The translations under genes were made by a program, and so were the position numbers. From NCBI GenBank assembly GCA_023150375.1, contig JAKLLA010000005.1, positions 124,001 through 188,000 of the forward strand: a stretch of DNA of 64,000 nucleotides. The letters run 5' to 3'. A model generated the notes under the pieces. It had not been told where the DNA came from, made no database searches, and saw only the letters and a list, made by a program, of their open reading frames with translations. Numbering within the stretch: the stretch's first letter is position 1; every line of letters starts with the position of its first letter. This DNA is from Burkholderiaceae bacterium (GTDB lineage Bacteria > Pseudomonadota > Gammaproteobacteria > Burkholderiales > Burkholderiaceae_C). This document shows, in pieces, positions 35,300 through 45,427 of the stretch.

Positions 35300-38200
35300 T
35301 CAGCCTGCCCCCAGCCGCAGCACATGGATCTGCGGCCCGATGCACTCGCGCGCCACCTCCACCAGGTGCTCGTGGTGGGTGAGGAAGATCACCTGCGTCC
35401 TGCGCGCCAGCGCGCCCAGCACGTGCAGCCCGGCGCGGGAGCGCTGGTCGTGGAAGTTGACGAACAGGTCGTCGGCGATGAAGGGCAGGGGTCGGTCGGC
35501 GGCAATGTGCAGTTCCAGCGCGGCCAGCCGCAGCGCGAGGAAGAGCTGGTCGCGCGTGCCTTCGCTCAGGCCGTCGACCCCGACGCGCTCGCCGCTGGCG
35601 CGCACCGCGTCCAGGCGGGGCGGGTCGTGTTCGAAGTCCGGCGCCAGGCGGGCAAAGCCGCCCAGCGTGAGCTGTGCGAACAGGTTGCTGGCGCGCTGCA
35701 GCAGCGGGCCCTGGCGGCGCTCGCGGTAGCGCTCCACCGCCCAGCGCAGCAGGCGGTGGCCGGTGGCGACCTGCAGGTAGCGCTCGGCCACATCGCCCAG
35801 CTGGGCCAGGGCTTCGAGCCGCTGGCCTTCGGCCCGGGCCGCAGCGTCGCCACCATGGATGCGGTCGCGTTCGGCCTGCGCCTGGCTGAGTGCGACGGCG
35901 AGCTGGCGCTGCTCCTGCGCCACGGCTTCCAGCTGCGCGGCCAGCTGTTCCAGGCGCGCGGGCAGGCTGCCGCCCGCGCCGAGGGTCGACCCGGCGGCGT
36001 CGTGTTCGGCCAGCAGGGCCTCCAGCGTCGGGCCGTCGCCGGCTTCGACGATGGCCTGGCGCTGCTGCCGGGCTTCGGACTCCAGGCGGCGGCGCAGGTC
36101 GCTGGCGGCAATGCGCTCGCCCAGGCGCGCGGCGTCCTCCGTCTGCGCCAGCGCGTACAGCGGCGCGAGCGTGGCGTGGAGGCTGGCCAGCGCGGCCTCG
36201 CTGGCGCGCAGCGCGCGGTCGTTGTCCTGCAGCTCGGCCTGCAGGCGTGTGCGCTCCTTGTGTGCCTCGCGGGCGCGCTGCAGACGCTCCAGCGCGGCGC
36301 GGGCCCAGGCGTGGCTGTCGGCCATGGCGGCGCCGGCCTCGGGAGGGGCCCCCGCCACGCCGCGGGTCACGCCGCGCCCTGGCTCATCCCGCGCGGCACG
36401 ATCGTCCCCCTCGGGCTCGAGCACGCGGCGCAGCCGGGCGGTGGCAGCGTCGAAGTCGGCCAGATCGCGGCGCATGGTCTGGATGCGTTGTTCGCGCAGC
36501 GCGTCGACCTGGGCGAGCAGGTCGCGCACGCCGTCGACCGCTTCGAGGGCGGCCGGGGCCAGCGCGGGCGTCATGCCGGCCCGGGGCAGACCGGCGGCCT
36601 GCAGCGCGGCCTGCCAGCGCCTTTCCCAGTCGTGCAGCTGCGCCTGGCTGCGCTGCAGCTGCAGGCGCTGGTGCTCCAGCTCGGCGCGGGCCTGGGCCCG
36701 CTGGTCGGCACGCGCCTCGGCCTGGGCCCGGGCGTTGCGGCGCTCGTTCAGCCACTGCTCGGCCCGGCTGCACAGGGCGGGCAGCGCCAAGGTCTGGGCG
36801 ACCTCCACGCCGCAGGCCCGCAGGGCGTGGGCGAGAGCCTCGGTGGCCTGGGTCTCGGCGCGCTGCTGGTCGGCCAGTTCACGCTGGCGCTCGGCCCGGG
36901 TGGCGGCGGCGTCGAGCGCGCTGCGGCGGGCCGCCGACCAGGCGGAGAGGTCCAGCAGCGGCATGCCGTCCAGGCCCATCGCGGTGGCCTGCGCCGCCCA
37001 GCGCGCCTCGGCCTCGGCCAGGCGCTGCGCAGTGGCCTGGGCGTGGCGGCTGGCGGCGTCGGCGGCGGCCTGGTCGCGCTCGGCATCCTGCCGCAGGCGG
37101 ATCAGCTGGGCGGACTGGCTGGCCTGTTCGCGCAGGCGGTCGGACAGGTCGTCGGCGTGGGCGATGGCCCGGTCCAGCGGCGCGGCGGCGTCGGCCAGCG
37201 TCTGCGGCCGGGCCTTGATGTGGGCCCAGAGCTGGTCGCGCGCCGCACGGGCCGATTGCACGTCGTCGGGCGTGAGCACCTGCTGGGCGGCGGTGAACTG
37301 GGTCAACGCCAGGGCCGTGCGGCGCGCCTGCTCCCGGGCCTGCTCCTGCTGCTGGCGGGCGGCGGCATGGGCGGCGGCCCGCTCGGCCTGCTCGGCCTTG
37401 AGCAGGCCCAGGCGTTCTTCGCTGGGCAGCTGCAGCCCGGCCAGCGCGGCCGGTTCACGCCGCCAGGGGCCCAGGGCCGCCAGCGCGGCCTGCAGTTGCG
37501 CCTCGGCCTGCGCGAGGGCCCGGCGCAGTGCGTCCCGGTGCGGCGCGGCCGCCAGAATCCGCTGGGCCTGCTGCAGCGCTGCCTGCAGGTCGGCGGCCGG
37601 GTCGGACGCGCCCTCGCAGGGCCCGGTGGGCGCATCGTTGGGAGGGTCGGCGGCAAGATCGACCGGCGCTGCGTCGGCGGATCGCGTGGCGGGCGTGGCC
37701 GGCGGGGCGGCGGCGCTGTCTTCGCGGGCGGGTGCCTCCAGCCGCGTCAGCGTGGCGACGGCGCGCGCCAGGGCCAGCTCGGCCGAGTCGCGCGCCTGCA
37801 GCAGCGCCCCCTGCTGCTGCATCGATGCTGCCACGGCCTTCAGCGCCAGCGGCGTGGGCAGGCGGGCGCGCAACGCGGCCTCGTCGGCGGGCCAGCCCAG
37901 CTGGGCGGCCAGGGCGGCGGCGGCGCGCAGGTGGTGCTGCACCTCGTCCTCGCGCCGGGCCATGTCGCGCAGGTGGTGGGCACAGGCCTGGCCCTGCTCG
38001 GCCAGGGCCTGCACGGCCGCCGCCTGGGCCAGCACGGCGTCGTCCACCGTCAGCGCGTCCCGCTGGGCCCGCAGGGCTCGAGCGGCCTGCTGCTGCAGCG
38101 CACGGGTGGCGTGCTGCTTGGCCAGCGCCACCTCGGCATCGGCCAGGCGGCGGGCGGCATCGGGCGGAAACAGGGGCGCCTGCGCCAGCGCGTCCAGCTG

Positions 38201-38965
38201 GGCCTGCAGCTCGCGCCACTGCGTCACGCGCGGGGCGATACGGCGCAGCCGCTCGAGCTTCACCCGTTCGTCGGAGAGCTGGCGCCAGCGTGCCGCGGCG
38301 TCGGCGCTGGCAGCCTCCAGCCGTTCCACCTCGGCCACGGCGGCGGTCCAGACCCTGGTGTTGACGGTGCTGGCGCGCAACGCCTGGCGCGCGGCCTCGA
38401 CCTGGTCCAGCGCGCTGTAGAAGGCCCGCTTCTCGGAGCGGCGCGGGGCGTACAGCGTGTCGGCCTCGGCGGCCAGCGCGTCGCGCAGGGCGCCCAGAGG
38501 GGCCAGGCCGGCGGCGGACTGGAACAGCATCTGCCCGGCGTCGTCCTTCGCGTCCAGGATGGACTGGCCCCCGGCGATGAGGCCGGGCAGATCCAGGCAG
38601 AACATGCGCTCGAATCCGGCCTTCGTGCTGCTGCCCAGGTGCTCGACCAGCGCCGTGTCGGGCAGCACGCTGTCGTCCGGGCGCCGCAGCGACTTGCGCC
38701 CGCGGGCGCGGTGGAAGGCCAGCGTGCCCACGCCCGGCGATTCGATCACCGCCCCCAGGCGCAGCTCCGCGATCGCATGGCGGAAGTCCATGTCGCTCTG
38801 CAGGGGCATGCCGTACAGCAGCTCGGCCACCGCGCGGCGCAGGGTGGACTTGCCGGCCTCGTTGGGGCCGACGACGAGGTGGAAATCGCAGTCGGCGCGC
38901 GGAAAGCCCAGCGCCTCGTCGGTGAAGCGGCCGTAGCGGATCAGGTCCAGGCTCTGCAGGCGCAT
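35300..38965 (-). CDS. YhaN-family AAA ATPase (Rad50/SbcC-like)
   Basis: A 1221-residue SMC-like ATPase. Walker A is GPNEAGKST in the first 40 residues (HLVVGPNEAGKSTLRRAVAELLYG). About 800 residues of heptad-rich, Ala/Gln/Arg-dense coiled coil lie in between. The C-terminal lobe has the ABC signature-like LSEGTRDQLFLALRLAALE, Walker B FIADDLFVNF and the H-loop FLTHHEHLV. With the SbcD-like gene just upstream it forms the bacterial YhaO/YhaN counterpart of Mre11/Rad50, for double-strand-end processing. Start ATG 38965 (MRLQSLDLIRYGRFTDEAL) begins the ATPase fold; the frame upstream has no domain. The 79-nt gap from yhaO suggests an operon. Confidence 0.92.
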   Translation of the reverse strand: MRLQSLDLIRYGRFTDEALGFPRADCDFHLVVGPNEAGKSTLRRAVAELLYGMPLQSDMDFRHAIAELRLGAVIESPGVGTLAFHRARGRKSLRRPDDSVLPDTALVEHLGSSTKAGFERMFCLDLPGLIAGGQSILDAKDDAGQMLFQSAAGLAPLGALRDALAAEADTLYAPRRSEKRAFYSALDQVEAARQALRASTVNTRVWTAAVAEVERLEAASADAAARWRQLSDERVKLERLRRIAPRVTQWRELQAQLDALAQAPLFPPDAARRLADAEVALAKQHATRALQQQAARALRAQRDALTVDDAVLAQAAAVQALAEQGQACAHHLRDMARREDEVQHHLRAAAALAAQLGWPADEAALRARLPTPLALKAVAASMQQQGALLQARDSAELALARAVATLTRLEAPAREDSAAAPPATPATRSADAAPVDLAADPPNDAPTGPCEGASDPAADLQAALQQAQRILAAAPHRDALRRALAQAEAQLQAALAALGPWRREPAALAGLQLPSEERLGLLKAEQAERAAAHAAARQQQEQAREQARRTALALTQFTAAQQVLTPDDVQSARAARDQLWAHIKARPQTLADAAAPLDRAIAHADDLSDRLREQASQSAQLIRLRQDAERDQAAADAASRHAQATAQRLAEAEARWAAQATAMGLDGMPLLDLSAWSAARRSALDAAATRAERQRELADQQRAETQATEALAHALRACGVEVAQTLALPALCSRAEQWLNERRNARAQAEARADQRAQARAELEHQRLQLQRSQAQLHDWERRWQAALQAAGLPRAGMTPALAPAALEAVDGVRDLLAQVDALREQRIQTMRRDLADFDAATARLRRVLEPEGDDRAARDEPGRGVTRGVAGAPPEAGAAMADSHAWARAALERLQRAREAHKERTRLQAELQDNDRALRASEAALASLHATLAPLYALAQTEDAARLGERIAASDLRRRLESEARQQRQAIVEAGDGPTLEALLAEHDAAGSTLGAGGSLPARLEQLAAQLEAVAQEQRQLAVALSQAQAERDRIHGGDAAARAEGQRLEALAQLGDVAERYLQVATGHRLLRWAVERYRERRQGPLLQRASNLFAQLTLGGFARLAPDFEHDPPRLDAVRASGERVGVDGLSEGTRDQLFLALRLAALELHIAADRPLPFIADDLFVNFHDQRSRAGLHVLGALARRTQVIFLTHHEHLVEVARECIGPQIHVLRLGAG

Positions 38966-39044
38966 GGTGGAGCGGTGGTCGTCGGGGTTGTCGCCGTCGA
39001 GGTCGCGGTCGTCGTGGCCGGGGTGCGGTGGGACCCGGTCGCGA

Positions 39045-40322
39045 TCAGTCGCACGCGGCCAGCCGGGCCAGCAGGCCGGGCAGCACCTGGTCGAACAGGG
39101 CGGCGAGATCGCCTTCGCGCACCTGGCGCAGCAGGGGCTGCTCCTCCCCCACGGCCGTGGCCAGCTCCGGCGCCTTGGCCAGCATCTGGGCAAAGTCGGC
39201 GCGCAGCTCCTGGAGCAGCGTCTCGTCCTGGCGGGCCTCGGCCAGCAGGGCCTGCAGATCGGCCAGGGCGTCCGCACCCAGCGCGGCGGACGCTGGGGTG
39301 CTGCCGAGCACCGAATCCAGCGGCCGCGTGGCCAGCCGCACCTTCTCCAGCCACAGCCGCTCGGGCGCCAGCGCCGCGATCTCCGCCAGCACGTGGGCGC
39401 GCAGCTCGCCGCCGCGCTGGAACAGCTCGCCATGCAGGCCGGTTTCACCCTGCAGCGTCAGGCGCAGCGCCCGCGGCACCTGGGCGTCTTCTTCCAGCAG
39501 CCGGGCCAGCGCACGCCCGGTGGTGCGGCCCACCGCGTCCAGGCTGTCGCAGGCCGACACGTCCACCGCCACATGCTCCCAGCGCAGCACGTCCAGGTAC
39601 AGGCGTTCCAGCTGCGGTGGCGCGTCGTCCTCGATCGTCACCATCACCGCACCGCGCCGCCCGGTCTCGCGGATGCTGCGGCCCTGCAGGTTGCCGGGAA
39701 AGCAGATCGTCGAGCGCCCGGTCCAGACCCGGTGCTCGTGCACATGGCCCAGCGCCCAGTAGTCGTAGCCCTTGGCGTGCAGCTGCTCGAGCGTGCAGGG
39801 GGCGTAGCTGGCGTGGTCGGCATGGCCTTCCAGCGCGGTGTGCAGCACGCCGATGTTGACGTACCCGCGCAGCGGCTCGCCATAGCTGGTCAGCAGGTTC
39901 TCGGGGGTGTCGCGTTTCTTGAAGCTGCGCCCGTGCAGCGCCACTTTCAGGTGCTCCAGCCGGTGCACCTCGCAGCCGTTGGCCGAGAAGCGCCGCACGT
40001 TGTCCGGCAGCCGCAGCGCGCGGGTCATGTGGCTTTCCGCGTCGTGGTTGCCGAACAGCACGAAGGCCGGAATGCCCGCGCGCTGCAGCCGCCCCATCTC
40101 GGCGCAGAAGAACAGCCCGGTGTTGAAGTCCGGCCAGTCGCCGTCGTACAGATCCCCGGCGATGACCATGAAATCGACCCGCTCCTCGATGGCCAGCGTG
40201 ACCAGCTGCCGCAAGGCTTCGCGCGTGGCCCCGCGCAACGGCTCGGCGGGGGCGTCCGGGTAGGCGCTCAGCCCGCGCAGCGGGCTGTCGAGGTGGATGT
40301 CGGCGGTGTGGATGAAGCGCAA
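39045..40322 (-). CDS. YhaO-family DNA repair exonuclease (SbcD/Mre11-like)
   Basis: A 425-residue metallophosphoesterase. The metal-binding motifs of the Mre11 family are present in order: FIHTADIHLDSPL, VIAGDLYDGDW, LFGNHDAE, VLHTALEG and the GHVH motif in WALGHVHEH. Family members are Mn-dependent nucleases working with a Rad50-type ATPase, here encoded 79 nt downstream. The start appears to be a TTG at 40322 (M-RFIHTADIH), with GGAG about 9 nt upstream; no ATG lies near the fold start. It is divergent from the DUF2157 gene. Confidence 0.92.
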   Translation of the reverse strand: MRFIHTADIHLDSPLRGLSAYPDAPAEPLRGATREALRQLVTLAIEERVDFMVIAGDLYDGDWPDFNTGLFFCAEMGRLQRAGIPAFVLFGNHDAESHMTRALRLPDNVRRFSANGCEVHRLEHLKVALHGRSFKKRDTPENLLTSYGEPLRGYVNIGVLHTALEGHADHASYAPCTLEQLHAKGYDYWALGHVHEHRVWTGRSTICFPGNLQGRSIRETGRRGAVMVTIEDDAPPQLERLYLDVLRWEHVAVDVSACDSLDAVGRTTGRALARLLEEDAQVPRALRLTLQGETGLHGELFQRGGELRAHVLAEIAALAPERLWLEKVRLATRPLDSVLGSTPASAALGADALADLQALLAEARQDETLLQELRADFAQMLAKAPELATAVGEEQPLLRQVREGDLAALFDQVLPGLLARLAACD

Positions 40323-40483
40323 GGGTCGGTGCTCCGCGCGGGTGCCAGGGGCTTACGATGAACAGGGCCGGCGAAGGCTCTCGGCCGATGGGTGGCATTG
40401 TCCCAGCTTGCCCGCGGTCGGCCCGCTGCACGGCGTCCGCCCGGCTGGCATCCGGCCGATCCCCCCCTCCAGGAGACCCCCCG

Positions 40484-41464
40484 ATGGACCTGCGACTCGC
40501 CCTGCATGAACTGGCCGCCCGACACCGTCTGGATGCTGCAGCGGCGCGGCGGCTGCAGGCCCTGGCCGGCTTCGACGCCGAACCCGCGGGGCTGCAGCGC
40601 CGGTTGCCCCTCGGGATGGCCGTGCTGGCGGCGGCGCTGCTGGGGTTGGGGCTGATTCTCTGGGTGGCGGCCAACTGGGAGGCGTTGGGCCGGTTCGGTC
40701 GATTCGCGTTGCTGCAGGCGGTGGTGCTGGTGTTCGGCCTGGGGGCGCTGTGGCGGCCGGCGCTGCGGGTGCCGCTGGGGCTGCTGGTGTGGCTGGCAAC
40801 GGGGGCACTGTTCGCATACTTCGGCCAGACCTATCAGACGGGAGCGGACCCCTGGTCGCTGTTCGCGCTGTGGGCGGTTTCGACGCTGCCGCTGGCCCTG
40901 GCGCTGCGCTCCGATCTGCTGTGGGCGCCCTGGGTGCTGGGGGCGTTCGTCGGCATCGCCTTGTGGATTCAGGCGCACAGTGGCCACAGCTGGCAGGTGG
41001 GGCCGGACGACCTGGCCGTGCATGCGGCCGGCTGGGCTGCGGCACTGCTGCTGGTGGGGGCCATGGGGGCGCCGGGTCGGTCGGTCACCGGTGCCGGGCC
41101 CTGGGCGCTGCGCACGGCGGTGACGTTGGCGGTGGGGGGGATGACGGGCACGGCGCTGGCGGCCCTGTTCGCCCGCACGGTCGGCGCCCACTATCTGCTG
41201 GGGCTGGGGGTGCTGGGTGGCATGGCCGCGGTGTTCGTGCCGCGGCGCCACTTCGACGTGTTTGTGCTGAGCGCGGTGGCCCTGGGGCTGAACACGCTAC
41301 TGGTCGCGGGGCTGGGTCGCCTGTTGTTCGAGGGCGGCGGTGCCGGGGATCCGATCGGCCGACTCCTGCTGTTGGGCTGTGCTGCGGCGGCCCTGCTGGC
41401 CGCCAGCGTGAAGGGGGTGTTGCGGCTGGCGCGCAGGGCCGGGGTCGAGGGGGGAAGGTCATGA
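40484..41464 (+). CDS. DUF2157 membrane protein
   Basis: A 326-residue integral membrane protein. A cytoplasmic N-terminal segment of about 40 residues (LHELAARHRLDAAAARRLQA) precedes about eight to ten hydrophobic helices. The DUF2157 marker is in the first helices, with LILWVAANWEALGRFGRFALLQ at about 55-76 and ATGALFAYFGQTYQTGADPW. AGGAGA lies 8 nt before the ATG. The next gene overlaps it by ATGA, and the two clearly form a unit. No function has been established for the domain. Confidence 0.87.
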   Translation: MDLRLALHELAARHRLDAAAARRLQALAGFDAEPAGLQRRLPLGMAVLAAALLGLGLILWVAANWEALGRFGRFALLQAVVLVFGLGALWRPALRVPLGLLVWLATGALFAYFGQTYQTGADPWSLFALWAVSTLPLALALRSDLLWAPWVLGAFVGIALWIQAHSGHSWQVGPDDLAVHAAGWAAALLLVGAMGAPGRSVTGAGPWALRTAVTLAVGGMTGTALAALFARTVGAHYLLGLGVLGGMAAVFVPRRHFDVFVLSAVALGLNTLLVAGLGRLLFEGGGAGDPIGRLLLLGCAAAALLAASVKGVLRLARRAGVEGGRS

Positions 41465-43206
41465 ACGCGCCGCTCGATGGAAGCGGGGCTGGCACCGAGG
41501 GGGGCGCCGGGCCGGCGCCGGAGTCCGTCGTGGATCCGCGCCTGGAGGGTGTGCTGCAGGCGGCCCGTCCGCAGGGCCTGCTGCCTGCGCATGCCCAGGC
41601 GCCCGAGGACGCCTCCCGGCCCTGGCCGGTGGTCCTGCTGACGGCGCTGGGCGCCTGGCTGGCAGCGTTGCCGTTGCTGGGCGTGGTGGGGATGCTGCTG
41701 GGCGATCTGATGAACCGCAGCGCCGGGCCCTACATCGTCGGGGCATTGCTGCTCACCGGCGCGGTGGTGGTGCTGCGCTCCCGCGGGGTGGCCTTGTTCG
41801 TGGAGCAGCTGGCGCTGCCGGTGCTGCTGGTGGGGGCCGGTGCGCTGGGTGTCGGCCTGTTCCGGGATGCCGGCGTGGGTGGGGGCGCCGCCTTGCTGGG
41901 GTGCGTGGCGCTGGCCGTGGCGCGGGTGGTGCCCGCGGCCTGGCTGCGGGTGCTGCTGGGGGTGGCCGTGGCGGTGCTGTGGGCGGTGGCCGTCACACCG
42001 CAGCGTTGGGATCTGGGGCCCGGGGCTTCTCTGCAGGCCTGGTGGGTGAGCTGGCACCTGCTGCTCGTGGTCTGGCTCGGCGCGACCGTGGCGCTGCAGC
42101 GCGGACAGGGCGGCCGCGCTGCCGCGGCGCTGGAGTCGCTGGCCGCCGGCGCGGGCCTGGCGCTGCTGGTGGGTCTGGCCCTGTGGTCGGGCATGACCTT
42201 CCTGGTGGCCGGCACGCTGGGGGGGGGGCCGGGCGCCGAGATCGGCCGGGAGCTGGGTTGGCGCAGTGCGACCTCGGCCGGCGGGCTCGGCATGCAGGTC
42301 CTGTCTGCGCTGCTGGCGGCGGTGGGAGGGGGCGTTGCCGTGCGGCGCTGGCCGGGCCTGCGCCAGCCCCCATACCTGGGCGCTGCCGGCGTGCTGGTGG
42401 CGCTGGCGGCGCTGATGCCCTCGCTGGGCGCCACGTTGCTGCTGCTGGCGCTCACGGTGACCAGCGGCCGGCACCGCCTGGCCGGCGCGGCGGCGCTGTC
42501 AGCTGCGTGGATCGTCGGCGCCTTCTACTACCAGCTGGCCTGGCCGCTGGGCCACAAGGCCCTGATGCTGGCGGGTGCGGGGGCACTGCTGGCGATGCTG
42601 GCGGGCTGGGCCATGGCGAAGCGCCGCGGCGTGGAGGAGGCCGCCGCTTCGGCAGCGCCGCCTTCACCCGTTGCATCCGCTGCGTCCGAAGGGGCCGGCG
42701 TGCCGGCCGCGCCCGTGGCCCGATGGGCCCGCGCCGGCATCGCCCTCAGCCTGATCGCCATCCTGGCGGTGGCCAACCTGGGTATCCGCGCCAAGGAGGC
42801 GCTGATCCGTGACGGCCAGCCGGTGTTCGTCGAACTGGCGCCGGTGGATCCGCGCTCCCTGATGCAGGGCGACTTCATGCGCCTGAACTTCGACATCCCG
42901 GGCGAACCCGAGGAGCGCCGCACCGGCCTGCTGCGCCGCCAGCGGCCCCATGTGGTCGCCGTGCGGGACGAACGCGGTGTGGCCCGCCTGCTGCGCATTG
43001 CCGACGGCCAGCCGCTGGCAGCCGGCGAGATGCAGATCGAGCTCACCCCCAAGGATGGGCGCTGGACGCTGGTCAGCGATGCCTGGTTCTTCGCCGAGGG
43101 GCAGGCGCAGCGCTGGGAGAAGGCGAAGTACGGCGAGTTCCGGGTGGACGCCGAGGGGCGGGCGCTGCTGGTGGGGCTGCGGGGGGCGGCGCTGGAGGCG
43201 TTGTGA
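41461..43206 (+). CDS. DUF4401 - GDYXXLXY fusion membrane protein
   Basis: A 581-residue protein that looks like two domains joined. Residues about 30-400 are membrane-embedded (DUF4401 type) with roughly ten hydrophobic segments. A Pro/Ala linker leads to one more membrane helix (about 425-440, IALSLIAILAVANLGI), then an extracytoplasmic GDYXXLXY domain of about 130 residues. Its name motif is present as GDFMRLNF, with Phe for both Tyr positions (about 467-474). The ATG overlaps the DUF2157 stop (ATGA). The pair occurs together in many proteobacteria, sometimes as three genes, without a known function. Confidence 0.85.
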   Translation: MNAPLDGSGAGTEGGAGPAPESVVDPRLEGVLQAARPQGLLPAHAQAPEDASRPWPVVLLTALGAWLAALPLLGVVGMLLGDLMNRSAGPYIVGALLLTGAVVVLRSRGVALFVEQLALPVLLVGAGALGVGLFRDAGVGGGAALLGCVALAVARVVPAAWLRVLLGVAVAVLWAVAVTPQRWDLGPGASLQAWWVSWHLLLVVWLGATVALQRGQGGRAAAALESLAAGAGLALLVGLALWSGMTFLVAGTLGGGPGAEIGRELGWRSATSAGGLGMQVLSALLAAVGGGVAVRRWPGLRQPPYLGAAGVLVALAALMPSLGATLLLLALTVTSGRHRLAGAAALSAAWIVGAFYYQLAWPLGHKALMLAGAGALLAMLAGWAMAKRRGVEEAAASAAPPSPVASAASEGAGVPAAPVARWARAGIALSLIAILAVANLGIRAKEALIRDGQPVFVELAPVDPRSLMQGDFMRLNFDIPGEPEERRTGLLRRQRPHVVAVRDERGVARLLRIADGQPLAAGEMQIELTPKDGRWTLVSDAWFFAEGQAQRWEKAKYGEFRVDAEGRALLVGLRGAALEAL

Positions 43207-43259
43207 TCGTTCGAGCGCATCGGCGCTGGCCGCCTGCAGTCGACAAGGCGGTGTTCACG

Positions 43260-43277
43260 TGCCGGCGCAGGCCGGCA
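43260..43277 (+). terminator. Hairpin in the gap after the DUF4401-GDYXXLXY gene
   Basis: A 7-bp stem (TGCCGGC/GCCGGCA) with a 4-nt loop, 54 nt past the stop, with no U-run. The 270-nt gap 43207-43476 has nothing else that I can name. Confidence 0.3.
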
Positions 43278-43476
43278 AGGCGCTGCAGACCGATCCGGGT
43301 GCCTCCGGCTGCGCCTGGGCGGACGATGAGCGGCTGCCGATGCTGCGCGCGTGCGGGCGCTGCGTCGACCCGGAGCGGTTCGATCCGGGGGGCAACGAGG
43401 AGACGGTGGGCGCCAGAACCGGAAGATCCGGGCGCCGGGGTGACGGGCGCACCCGAGCCGGGCCGCAGACCGTTCC

Positions 43477-44553
43477 TCACACGGCCTTCGTCGGGTCGGC
43501 CACGGCCTCGGCCAGTGCGAACACCGACAGGGGCGCGCTGCCTTCGGCCTTGTTGCTGATCGTCACATGCACCGGCCAGCCGGCCGCCGCGGTGGCTCGG
43601 ATGACACGGGCCAGTGCCTGGCGCGTATCCGGGTCGGGGTCCCGCATCTGCCGGTAGGGCTGGTAGAGCTGCTCGGCACGTTCGTAGCCGCGTGGTCCGT
43701 GCCGGCGGTGCAGTGTCCAGCGGCCCACCAGGGCGCCTGGCCAGAGCGCGCGCAGCAGCGGCAGCTGGGCGTCGATGGGCGGCAGGCGGGGGTGCAGACC
43801 CAGGCAGTAGCGCGCGCCGTTGGCTTTCAGGACACGGGCGAATTCCGGCATGAACCAGTCCGGGTCGCGCACCTCGACGGCCAGCACGCCCTCCGGGGCG
43901 GTGGGCGGCAGCGGGGGCTGGGCGTGCAGCAGGCGGTCGAGGCGCTGCAGCAGCCCCGGCATGTCGGCCTTCAGGACGGGCGGCAGCGGGCTGATCTCGA
44001 AGACCAGCGCACCGATGCGCGCGCCCAGCCCTTCGAGGGCGGGCTGCACGAAGGCGTCCCAGGCGAGGTCGGGGTCGAGGAAATGCGGATTGGCGCTGGC
44101 GCGACGGCCGTCGTCGTCGCGGGCCAGGGCGTCGGTCACCAGGGCGGGGCATTTGACGACGAAGCGGAAGTCCTCCGGCACCTGCGCGGCGTGTGCGGCG
44201 TACTCGGTGGCGGTCAGCGGGCGGTAGAAGCTGCGATCGATTCCCACGCCGCGCAGCAGCGGGTGGCGGGCGTAGGCGCTCAGACCGTGGCGCGACAGGC
44301 TGCGCTCGCTGTACTCACCCTCCCAGACCAGTCCGTCCCAGCCCGGGTAACTCCATGACGAGCTGCCGAGGTGGATGTGCGGTGACAGCCGCAGCGCCAG
44401 CGCCTGGTGCTCGGCACGGAAAGGGGCGGGGGCGACCTGGGCGATGCGGCGCGGTGGTGGCATCGGCGCAGCAGCGCCGCGGGCGTCTGCGATGGCAGCC
44501 GCGTCGAGCGGGTCGTCGGAGGGAAAGAGGGCATTCTGTTGCGGGCCTGCCAT
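43477..44553 (-). CDS. DUF72-domain protein
   Basis: A 358-residue protein of the DUF72 (YecE-like) family with a TIM-barrel-like fold. Markers are HLGSSSWSYPGWDGLVWEG at about 60-78, DRSFYRPLTATEYAAHAAQ, FRFVVKCPALVT, and AVEVRDPDWFMPEFARVLKA. The family is conserved but has no proven activity. The first 55 residues are an extension not seen in typical members, rich in Ala and Pro. It is divergent from tadA with a gap of only 42 nt. Confidence 0.86.
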   Translation of the reverse strand: MAGPQQNALFPSDDPLDAAAIADARGAAAPMPPPRRIAQVAPAPFRAEHQALALRLSPHIHLGSSSWSYPGWDGLVWEGEYSERSLSRHGLSAYARHPLLRGVGIDRSFYRPLTATEYAAHAAQVPEDFRFVVKCPALVTDALARDDDGRRASANPHFLDPDLAWDAFVQPALEGLGARIGALVFEISPLPPVLKADMPGLLQRLDRLLHAQPPLPPTAPEGVLAVEVRDPDWFMPEFARVLKANGARYCLGLHPRLPPIDAQLPLLRALWPGALVGRWTLHRRHGPRGYERAEQLYQPYRQMRDPDPDTRQALARVIRATAAAGWPVHVTISNKAEGSAPLSVFALAEAVADPTKAV

Positions 44554-44578
44554 GGGCCGAGCATAGCCAGGGCTGGGC

Positions 44579-44584
44579 TACACT
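44579..44584 (+). promoter_or_regulatory. -10 element (TACACT) upstream of tadA
   Basis: TACACT ends 11 nt before the tadA ATG, predicting a leader of about 5 nt, and lies in the 42-nt divergent gap with the DUF72 gene. Confidence 0.35.
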
Positions 44585-44586
44585 GA

Positions 44587-45390
<804 letters not shown>

Positions 45391-45427
45391 CCCTTTCACA
45401 GACCGACCTGCCTCCCGAGCCCCCGCA

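Noticed and set aside
35324-39859. Open frame of 1511 codons antisense to yhaN and yhaO
   Set aside because: Gly/Arg/Gln composition and no domain; the minus-strand genes have Walker and metallophosphoesterase motifs in order.
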